A DNA stretch of 11,209 nucleotides, from assembly GCA_031258895.1 (NCBI GenBank), contig JAIRMF010000099.1, positions 1 to 11,209 on the forward strand, in the 5' to 3' direction. This DNA comes from Dysgonamonadaceae bacterium (GTDB lineage Bacteria; Bacteroidota; Bacteroidia; Bacteroidales; Azobacteroidaceae). Below, in pieces: positions 5,463 through 11,209 of the stretch. The notes beneath the pieces were generated by a model. It had not been told where the DNA came from. It saw only the letters and a program-made list of their open reading frames with translations, and did no database searches. Made by a program: the position numbers and the translations under genes. Positions within the stretch are counted from its first letter, which is position 1; each line of letters starts with the position of its first letter.

Positions 5463-8306
5463 TCAGGATAGCCTGAATAACGGGTTTCTGTCCCCAAAAG
5501 CATCGTCAATGCGGGCGACGTCTATCCAAAATTTGTTCCCCAAAACCCAACCAAGCGGAAACGCCGCCTTGCTCCGGCCGTACCGGTGACCCCAATTGTC
5601 GGACGTTACCTCGTATTGAGGGTGGGGCGAGTTGAGTAACACATTGTCGGAACCGTCGGCCACGCCGCCCGCAATCTCGTCTATCTCGGAACGTATCGTA
5701 AGCATGGCCTCTACAAAACGATCCAGCTCCGAAAGACTCTCGCTCTCGGTCGGCTCAATCATTAACGTGCCGTGAACGGGAAAAGAAAGCGTCGGAGCGT
5801 GAAACCCGTAATCCATCAAACGCTTGGCTATATCGGTCTCCGTAACGCCCGCATAAGCCTTTATCCAACGGCAGTCAAGAATCAACTCGTGTCCGACCCT
5901 GCCGTTAACCCCCCTGTAAACTACACCATAGGACTGTTCCAAACGGGCGGCTAAATAGTTGGCACTCAAAATGGCCGTCTCCGTCGCGCGGCGTAACCCG
6001 GACCCGGACGTCATCCTGATATAACCGTAAGTAATGGGCAAAATCCCCGCACTGCCGAAACGTGAAGACGAAACAGCCCCTGCGTTCTCCGGAAGATACT
6101 CCGCCAAATGCTCCGCACAACAAATAGGCCCCGCACCCGGACCACCGCCTCCATGAGGAATGGCAAATGTTTTGTGCAAATTGAGATGACAAATGTCGGC
6201 GCCTATCGTTGCAGGATTGGTCAGTCCTACCTGGGCATTCATGTTCGCACCGTCCATGTAAACCTGACCCCCGTTGCGATGTATGATCCCGCAGATCTCT
6301 ACAATATCGGTCTCAAAAATGCCGTGAGTTGACGGGTAGGTAATCATCAACGCCGCAAGCGAATCCCGATTCTCTTCCGCCTTCAACCTGAGATCGTCCG
6401 TATCCGTGTTGCCCGATTCATCCGTCTTAACGGTAATGATACGAAAACCGGCCTGAATAGCGCTCGCAGGATTGGTACCGTGGGCGGAAAGAGGTATCAA
6501 CACCGTATCGCGACGTCCCTGACCGGTCCCTTCAAGATACGCCCGAATGGTCATCAAACCTGCATATTCCCCTGCCGCACCGGAATTGGGCTGGAAACTT
6601 ATACCGGTAAAACCCGTGATAGCCTTCAAATAACAAGCCAGATTTTCTATTAATTCCAAATAACCTTCCGTCTGGTCGGCGGGCGCTAAGGGGTGAAGGC
6701 CGGCAAAACCGGGCAAACCGAGAGAAAACATCTCGGAAGCCGCATTCAGCTTCATCGTACAGGAACCAAGCGGAATCATGGAATGGATAAGTGAAATGTC
6801 CTTACGCTCCAAACGTTTGATATAACGCATCAATTCCGTCTCGGTGTGAAATGAATTGAATGTGGGATGCAGAAGATAAGGACTGCTACGCAAAAACTTC
6901 CCGTCAATAACCGGCTCCTCAACAATCTCGGCCGTGATAAGGCCGTCGGTATCGATGCCGGCCGCTGTAGCAAAAATATAAAGCAGTACGGTAATATCTT
7001 CGGGTAGAGTAGTTTCGTCGATGCTTATCCCTATCGCGCCGTCTTCAAAATAGTGGAGATTAACCCGGCAGTCGAGTGCCGTTTCGCGTAGCGTCTCGAC
7101 GGAAACCGTTTCAGGCAGGCGGACTTTCAACGTGTCAAAGAAATTCCCGTTCTCCTGGCGATAACCGATCCTTTCAAGCTCTCGGGAAAGAAAACCCGCA
7201 CCGGCATTGATTCTCCGAGCTATGTCGCGAAGACCGTCCGGACCGTGATAGACGGCGTAAAAGGAGGCCATAGTGGCGAGCAGCGCCTGTGCCGTGCAGA
7301 TGTTGGAAGTCGCTTTCTCACGTTTGATATGCTGTTCGCGGGTTTGAAGAGCCATACGAAATGCAGGTTTACCGTAAGCATCTTTCGAGACGCCGATGAT
7401 ACGGCCGGGCAGAAAACGCCTGTAATCCTCCTTCGCCGCAAAGTATGCGGCCGACGGCCCGCCGAAATACATCGGAATACCGAAACGTTGCGACGAACCG
7501 AAAGCTACGTCCGCTCCCCATTCGCCGGGAGGCGTCAGTATGCAAAGCGACAACAGGTCGGCCGCAACCGCAACTTTTATTCCGGCAGCGTTCGCTTTGG
7601 CTGTGAAACCGGAGTAATCTTCAACCGAACCGTCGGAATTGGGATACTGGACTATTATTCCGAAAACCCTGTCTATTGTTTCACTTAGCTCGATATTACC
7701 GGTGAAAAGGTCTCTGTAATCCCCGTTAAGCAGTTCTATCCCCTGACCGGCAGCACGGGTTTTGAGGACTTCAAAAGTTGTCCCGAAAATACGTTCATCG
7801 ACAAAAAGAATGTTTGCCCCGTTGTTGATCTTCTCCCTGCTGCGCGACCGGAAGAGCATAAATGCCGCCTCAGCTGCTGCGGTCGCCTCGTCGAGCAGCG
7901 AACAGTTGGCAAGTTGCAGCGCCGTCAGATCGCATATCATGGTCTGGAAATTGATAAGAGCTTCAAGCCGTCCCTGCGAAATTTCGGCCTGGTATGGGGT
8001 GTAGGAAGTGTACCAGACGGGGTTTTCGAGTACGTTGCGAATGATTGTCGCGGGTGCTGCGGTATTGTACCAGCCCTGACCGATGTAGGAGGTAAATATT
8101 TCGTTGCGGGAGGCTATTTCGGCGATATGTTTTGCGAATTCGCATTCGTTCATCGCTTCGGGAAGGTCGAGGGGAACGTCGAGCCTAATATTTTCGGGAA
8201 TTGTTTCGTTTATCAGCTGTTCGATATTTTGTGCGCCTATTGCGGCGAGCATTGTCGAGGCTTCATCCTCGGTTATACCTATGTGGCGGTCTGAGAAAGA
8301 TTTCAT
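5463..8306 (-). CDS. gcvP: Glycine dehydrogenase (decarboxylating), P-protein of the glycine cleavage system
   Basis: P-protein uses PLP to decarboxylate glycine and passes the aminomethyl group to lipoyl H-protein, the first step of glycine cleavage feeding 5,10-methylene-THF. The product is 947 residues, the length of the single-chain form rather than the split GcvPA/GcvPB type. The N-terminus has the family hallmark SDRHIGIT. The PLP lysine lies in HLNLHKTFAIPHGGGGPG (Lys712), followed by the glycine-rich loop. SYTPYQAEISQGRLE, MIPLGSCTMKLN, SFQPNSGAAGEYAG and FPVHGTLMIEPTESE are further conserved blocks. The cytoplasmic enzyme works with GcvT, GcvH and lipoamide dehydrogenase, none of which is encoded here. 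The gene is monocistronic, divergent from porT, with a -7 box 20 bases before its ATG. The plus strand drifts from C/A-rich at the gene's 3' end to G/T-rich at its 5' end. Confidence 0.98.
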   Translation of the reverse strand: MKSFSDRHIGITEDEASTMLAAIGAQNIEQLINETIPENIRLDVPLDLPEAMNECEFAKHIAEIASRNEIFTSYIGQGWYNTAAPATIIRNVLENPVWYTSYTPYQAEISQGRLEALINFQTMICDLTALQLANCSLLDEATAAAEAAFMLFRSRSREKINNGANILFVDERIFGTTFEVLKTRAAGQGIELLNGDYRDLFTGNIELSETIDRVFGIIVQYPNSDGSVEDYSGFTAKANAAGIKVAVAADLLSLCILTPPGEWGADVAFGSSQRFGIPMYFGGPSAAYFAAKEDYRRFLPGRIIGVSKDAYGKPAFRMALQTREQHIKREKATSNICTAQALLATMASFYAVYHGPDGLRDIARRINAGAGFLSRELERIGYRQENGNFFDTLKVRLPETVSVETLRETALDCRVNLHYFEDGAIGISIDETTLPEDITVLLYIFATAAGIDTDGLITAEIVEEPVIDGKFLRSSPYLLHPTFNSFHTETELMRYIKRLERKDISLIHSMIPLGSCTMKLNAASEMFSLGLPGFAGLHPLAPADQTEGYLELIENLACYLKAITGFTGISFQPNSGAAGEYAGLMTIRAYLEGTGQGRRDTVLIPLSAHGTNPASAIQAGFRIITVKTDESGNTDTDDLRLKAEENRDSLAALMITYPSTHGIFETDIVEICGIIHRNGGQVYMDGANMNAQVGLTNPATIGADICHLNLHKTFAIPHGGGGPGAGPICCAEHLAEYLPENAGAVSSSRFGSAGILPITYGYIRMTSGSGLRRATETAILSANYLAARLEQSYGVVYRGVNGRVGHELILDCRWIKAYAGVTETDIAKRLMDYGFHAPTLSFPVHGTLMIEPTESESLSELDRFVEAMLTIRSEIDEIAGGVADGSDNVLLNSPHPQYEVTSDNWGHRYGRSKAAFPLGWVLGNKFWIDVARIDDAFGDRNPLFRLS

Positions 8307-8326
8307 CTATATATAAATTTTGTGCG

Positions 8327-8334
8327 CAAAGGTA
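8327..8334 (-). promoter_or_regulatory. -7 promoter element of gcvP
   Basis: On the minus strand this reads TACCTTTG, followed by GCGCAC, and ends 20 bases before the gcvP ATG. No convincing -33 TTTG occurs at the usual spacing. Confidence 0.55.
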
Positions 8335-8384
8335 AACAAAATCCGCAATATAAGACCTTTTTTCCCGTTATTAAGCCAGGCTTA

Positions 8385-8392
8385 TACCTTTG
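8385..8392 (+). promoter_or_regulatory. -7-like element directly abutting the porT start codon
   Basis: TACCTTTG ends one base before the ATG at 8394, so a start point set by it would fall at or after the start codon. Either it is fortuitous, or the transcript is leaderless or shifted. No -33 element is evident. Confidence 0.3.
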
Positions 8393-8393
8393 A

Positions 8394-9095
8394 ATGAAGA
8401 AACTAATCTTTATATTTTTTGGGCTTATCCTGTTTTTCCATCCGCTTTTTTCTCAGAAACAGAGGGTCAGGAATCAGCCTTACGGCGACTACAAGCTGTA
8501 TCATTTCGGAATTACCGTCGGGATGAATTTTCAGGATGTTGTATTGACCAATTCCGGGGTTGATACGGGCGGTGAGACATGGTATGCTACGATACCCGAC
8601 TATTCTCCCGGGTTCAGCGTCGGCATGATTTCCGATCTTTTTCTCAATCCTTACATGAATTTGCGGTTTACGCCGTCACTTTCGTTCGGCGACAAGGTTT
8701 TCGAGTTTGTCAATCCTTCTTCCGGAGAGGCTTTTAAGAGCACGGTTCGTTCCAATTATCTGATGTTGCCGGTTGATTTGAAGTTTCGGTCTTTTCGGTT
8801 GAACAATTACCGTCCGTATGTTGTTGCGGGGGCATATTCCGTGCTTGATTTGAGTTTGAAGAAGGACGATCCGATACTTCTCAAGCCGATGGATTACGGT
8901 CTTACCATCGGGATTGGGTCTGATTTTTATCTTCCATTTGTAAAAATTGCTCCTGAGATTCGTTTTTGTTTCGGTTTGGGCAATATTATAGAGAAGGATC
9001 GTTCCGACCTGACGAACTACGACCTTATCAAATACACCAACGCGATTACCCGCGGAGTATCGAGGATGATTATTTTCACCGTCAATTTTGAGTAG
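8394..9095 (+). CDS. porT: PorT-like outer-membrane beta-barrel protein of the type IX secretion system
   Basis: PorT is an outer-membrane protein needed for type IX secretion in Porphyromonas gingivalis and relatives. The 233-residue product starts with a clear signal peptide: KK, a hydrophobic core at 4-19, and likely cleavage after Ser20 before QKQRV. The mature N-terminus RNQPYGDYKLYHFGITVGMNFQD matches the PorT-family opening as I remember it. The remainder alternates polar and hydrophobic residues in short strands (MNLRFTPSLSFG, SNYLMLPVDLKFR, YRPYVVAGAYS, VKIAPEIRFCFGLG) and ends VNFE with a near-terminal Phe, as in outer-membrane barrels. An in-frame TGA lies immediately before the ATG, so no longer start exists, and the next Met (44) would lose the signal peptide. 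It diverges from gcvP and converges on ettA with a 24-bp gap. A generic PorT-family barrel with another role remains possible. Confidence 0.8.
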   Translation: MKKLIFIFFGLILFFHPLFSQKQRVRNQPYGDYKLYHFGITVGMNFQDVVLTNSGVDTGGETWYATIPDYSPGFSVGMISDLFLNPYMNLRFTPSLSFGDKVFEFVNPSSGEAFKSTVRSNYLMLPVDLKFRSFRLNNYRPYVVAGAYSVLDLSLKKDDPILLKPMDYGLTIGIGSDFYLPFVKIAPEIRFCFGLGNIIEKDRSDLTNYDLIKYTNAITRGVSRMIIFTVNFE

Positions 9096-9119
9096 GGGAT
9101 TGGACGGCCATTTTACAGG

Positions 9120-10802
9120 TTATACCAGGTTTCTGTATTTTATTCTTTTGGGTTCGACGTTACCGAGCCGCATTTTTTTGTTTTCCTCGTATTCTGAGTA
9201 GGAGCCTTCGAAGAAAAACACTTCCGAATTGCCTTCGAAAGCGAGGATGTGCGTGCAGATTCTGTCGAGGAACCACCTGTCGTGTGAGATGACGACGGCA
9301 CAGCCGGCGAATTTTTCGAGTCCTTCTTCGAGCGCTCTGAGAGTGTTGACGTCTATATCGTTGGTTGGTTCGTCGAGCAGCAGTACGTTTGCTTCCGATT
9401 TCAGTGTCAGTGCGAGGTGCAGGCGGTTCCGTTCGCCTCCCGACAGTATGCCGCATTTTTTTTCCTGGTCGGCGCCGGTAAAATTGAAACGTCCCAGGTA
9501 TGCGCGGGCATTTATTTCGCGTCCGCCGACACGTATGAATTCCGTTCCGTTGGAGACGACCTGGAAGACGGTTTTTTCGGGGTCTATATCGACATGACTT
9601 TGGTCGACGTACCCTATTTTCACCGTTTCACCTACTTCGAAAGAGCCTTTGTCTACTTTTTCCATTCCCATGATAAGTCTGAAGAGCGTAGTTTTCCCTG
9701 CGCCGTTAGGGCCGATCACACCTACGATACCGTTTGGAGGCAGGACGAAATTGAGGTTTCCGTACATCAGTTTGTCTCCGTAAGCTTTCGACACGTTGAT
9801 TGCTTCTATGACTTTATTTCCGAGCCGTGCGCCGTTAGGGATGAATATTTCGAGTTTTTCTTCTTTTTCTTTTACGTCTTCGCCGAGCAGTTGTTCGTAG
9901 GAATTTATACGGGCTTTACCTTTTGCCTGTCTGGCTTTTGGGGACATTCTCACCCATTCGAGTTCTCTTTCGAGGGTTTTTCTACGTTTGCTTGCCTGTT
10001 TTTCTTCCTGCGACATCCGGACGGTTTTTTGTTCGAGCCAGGAGGTGTAATTTCCTTTCCAGGGGATGCTTTCGCCTCTGTCGAGTTCGAGTATCCATCC
10101 GGCGACGTGGTCGAGGAAATATCGGTCGTGGGTGATGCAGACGACGGTTCCCGGGTATTGTTTGAGGTGTTCTTCGAGCCATTCTACGGATTCTGCATCG
10201 AGATGGTTGGTTGGTTCGTCGAGCAGCAGGATGTCGGGTTGTTGGAGCAGGAGTCTGCAGAGTGCTATTCGTCGTCTTTCGCCGCCGGACAGTATTCCTG
10301 CCGTTTGGTTTTCCGGTGGGCAACGTAATGCTTCCATTGCCCGGTCGAGTTTTGTGTCGATATTCCAGGCGTCTGTGGCGTCTATTTTATCTTGCAGGTC
10401 GGCTTGCAGGTTTAGCAGGCGGGTCATTTTTTCCTCGTCTTCATAGTATTCCGGCAGGCTCAGTTTTTCGTTTACGGTTTCGTATTCTTTGAGTGTGTCG
10501 ATGATTTCTTTGACTCCTTCTTCGACTGTTTCCCGGACTGTTTTGGAGTTGTCGAGTTTAGGGTCCTGTTCGAGGTAACCGACTGAGTATCCGGGGGAGA
10601 AGATCACTTCGCCCTGGTATTCTTTTTCTATTCCGGCGATAATTTTAAGAAGCGTTGATTTGCCTGATCCGTTAAGTCCGATGATACCTATTTTTGCTCC
10701 ATAGAAAAAGGAGAGGTATATATCTTTCAGCACCTGTTTGTGTGGCGGGAAGATTTTGCTGACTCCCACCATTGAGAAAATTACTTTTTTATCGTCTGCC
10801 AT
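9120..10802 (-). CDS. ettA: Energy-dependent translational throttle protein EttA (ABC-F ATPase)
   Basis: EttA binds the ribosomal E site and gates entry into elongation according to ATP/ADP level. The 560-residue protein has two ABC domains and no membrane segments. ABC1 has Walker A GLNGSGKST (42-50), signature LSGGE (171-175) and Walker B with DEPTNHLD and catalytic Glu196. ABC2 has Walker A GPNGAGKTT (364-372), signature LSGGE (453-457) and DEPTNDID with Glu478. The extended helical arm in ABC1 (about 85-150, from LKEYETVNEKL to EALRCPP) and the charged linker near 265-315 (EEKQASKRRKTLERELEWVR...KARQAKGKARI) are typical of EttA rather than Uup or resistance ABC-F proteins. The start ATG gives the expected MADDKKVIFSMVGVSK opening. 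It stands alone, with a -7 box upstream. Its coding strand is notably C-rich over G, opposite to fusA. Confidence 0.95.
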   Translation of the reverse strand: MADDKKVIFSMVGVSKIFPPHKQVLKDIYLSFFYGAKIGIIGLNGSGKSTLLKIIAGIEKEYQGEVIFSPGYSVGYLEQDPKLDNSKTVRETVEEGVKEIIDTLKEYETVNEKLSLPEYYEDEEKMTRLLNLQADLQDKIDATDAWNIDTKLDRAMEALRCPPENQTAGILSGGERRRIALCRLLLQQPDILLLDEPTNHLDAESVEWLEEHLKQYPGTVVCITHDRYFLDHVAGWILELDRGESIPWKGNYTSWLEQKTVRMSQEEKQASKRRKTLERELEWVRMSPKARQAKGKARINSYEQLLGEDVKEKEEKLEIFIPNGARLGNKVIEAINVSKAYGDKLMYGNLNFVLPPNGIVGVIGPNGAGKTTLFRLIMGMEKVDKGSFEVGETVKIGYVDQSHVDIDPEKTVFQVVSNGTEFIRVGGREINARAYLGRFNFTGADQEKKCGILSGGERNRLHLALTLKSEANVLLLDEPTNDIDVNTLRALEEGLEKFAGCAVVISHDRWFLDRICTHILAFEGNSEVFFFEGSYSEYEENKKMRLGNVEPKRIKYRNLV

Positions 10803-10824
10803 ATATTTTTTGGATTTGAGGCTG

Positions 10825-10832
10825 CAAAGTTA
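10825..10832 (-). promoter_or_regulatory. -7 promoter element of ettA
   Basis: The minus strand reads TAACTTTG here, matching TAnnTTTG, 22 bases before the ettA ATG. A TTTT at 10853-10856 lies 20 bases upstream in place of a -33 TTTG; this is weaker than at rpsL. Confidence 0.55.
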
Positions 10833-10917
10833 CGTTAAAACGGCGAGATTCTAAAAGCGGAACGCTGAAAGCGTCTATTCATCGGCCTTTTGCTTTGTAC
10901 GATACGTCATTTCGCTT

Positions 10918-11049
10918 ATGATTTACGTCGCGTACATAATGATTTACGTCGCGTACATAATGATCTATGTCGCGTACATAATGATCTACGTCGTGTATCT
11001 TATGATCTACAAGAGCTTCGCAAAATCGGCTTACCCTATATTTTATTGA
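10918..11049 (+). CDS. Possible small hydrophobic repeat peptide (43 residues)
   Basis: ATG at 10918 to TGA at 11047-11049 encodes four heptads of the form MIYVAYI, the last reading MIYVVYL, then MIYKSFAKSAYPIFY. Every repeat unit supplies an ATG, and the frame is open upstream to a TAA at 10852-10854, so the true start is uncertain. The repeat segment has no charged residue and could span a membrane. Unit 3 differs from units 1-2 only by two synonymous changes. Unit 4 adds only Ala to Val, Ile to Leu and synonymous changes, whereas the overlapping minus-strand reading (VDHYVRD heptads, start at 11115) takes more replacements. No clear promoter or ribosome-binding site precedes it. I recognise no family, and a non-coding repeat remains at least as likely. 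Confidence 0.22.
   Translation: MIYVAYIMIYVAYIMIYVAYIMIYVVYLMIYKSFAKSAYPIFY
10920..11010. repeat. Second 21-bp tandem array, four units plus a partial one
   Basis: Units at 10920-10940, 10941-10961 (identical), 10962-10982 and 10983-11003 are followed by a 7-base partial unit to 11010. A degenerate relative may precede them (10899-10919). The core TACGTCGCGTA holds TACG/CGTA arms around TCG, so each unit carries a small inverted repeat on one helical face at exactly two turns of spacing. The sequence is unrelated to the array at 3907 but has the same period. Outside this array and the edge elements, 10833-11209 holds no supportable gene. Confidence 0.9.
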
Positions 11050-11116
11050 AGAATAACAGACCGCAGTGAGGCCCGTCGTTGGGGGCGTCAAAAACTTAAT
11101 ATTTATGTCACGCATT

Positions 11117-11151
11117 TGTTATACAATTGTAACATTGATGCTATACTTTTG
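11117..11151 (+). promoter_or_regulatory. Promoter-like element with adjacent palindrome at the right edge
   Basis: TACTTTTG at 11144-11151 matches TAnnTTTG. Upstream, TGTTA (11117-11121) and TAACA (11130-11134) enclose TACAATTG, and TACAATTGTA (11122-11131) is itself a perfect palindrome lying about where a -33 region would be. It points toward a gene beyond the window. The ATG at 11160 gives only 15 codons before TAA. Confidence 0.4.
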
Positions 11152-11209
11152 TACCCAAAATGAAATACGCGATGAGAATATGTAAATCACAAATGGTAAC
11201 TGACTAAAA

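Noticed and set aside
9417..10328. 303-codon plus-strand open frame opposite ettA
   Set aside because: It lies wholly antisense to a gene with both ABC domains intact. Its Phe- and Ser-rich translation is the mirror of Glu- and Arg-rich ettA codons and resembles no family.
10879..11115. 78-codon minus-strand frame with VDHYVRD heptads
   Set aside because: It has an ATG but no promoter in position, and unit changes are replacements rather than synonymous. The plus frame of the same array fits constraint better.
11160..11207. 15-codon reading frame after the edge promoter
   Set aside because: It is too short to support as a gene. It could be a leader, but the window ends two bases later.

Overview
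The window looks like Bacteroidales (Bacteroidota) DNA. Four things support this: the S12, S7 and EF-G sequences; several -7 boxes of the Bacteroidota form TAnnTTTG upstream of genes, with A/T-rich leaders and no Shine-Dalgarno motif; a PorT-like type IX secretion protein; and a probable remnant of a Bacteroidota-type tyrosine recombinase. Genus cannot be fixed from the sequence alone.

Layout. Positions 1-306 hold the 3' end of an unrecognised gene. Positions 520-3737 hold a short str operon, rpsL-rpsG-fusA, with its own promoter and a structured 114-bp rpsL/rpsG gap. The usual next gene, rpsJ, is absent. In its place, 3738-4250 holds a 42-bp duplication and a 21-bp tandem array of ten full units. 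Positions about 4230-5390 form a small island: an integrase N-terminal remnant and a complete Fic AMPylase gene. Imperfect inverted repeats bracket it, with a 17-bp near-perfect direct repeat further out. gcvP (glycine decarboxylase, minus strand) and porT (plus strand) diverge from an 87-bp gap. porT converges on ettA (ABC-F translation factor, minus strand). Positions 10803-11209 hold no confident gene, but contain a second, unrelated 21-bp tandem array and a promoter-like segment at the right edge.

How the genes work together. rpsL, rpsG, fusA and ettA all serve translation: 30S decoding and assembly, translocation, and ATP-gated entry into elongation. GcvP starts glycine cleavage for one-carbon supply. 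PorT serves outer-membrane type IX secretion. The Fic gene is probably accessory. The least explained parts are the two period-21 arrays, one of which can encode a very hydrophobic heptad peptide, and the inverted-repeat-bounded Fic island.
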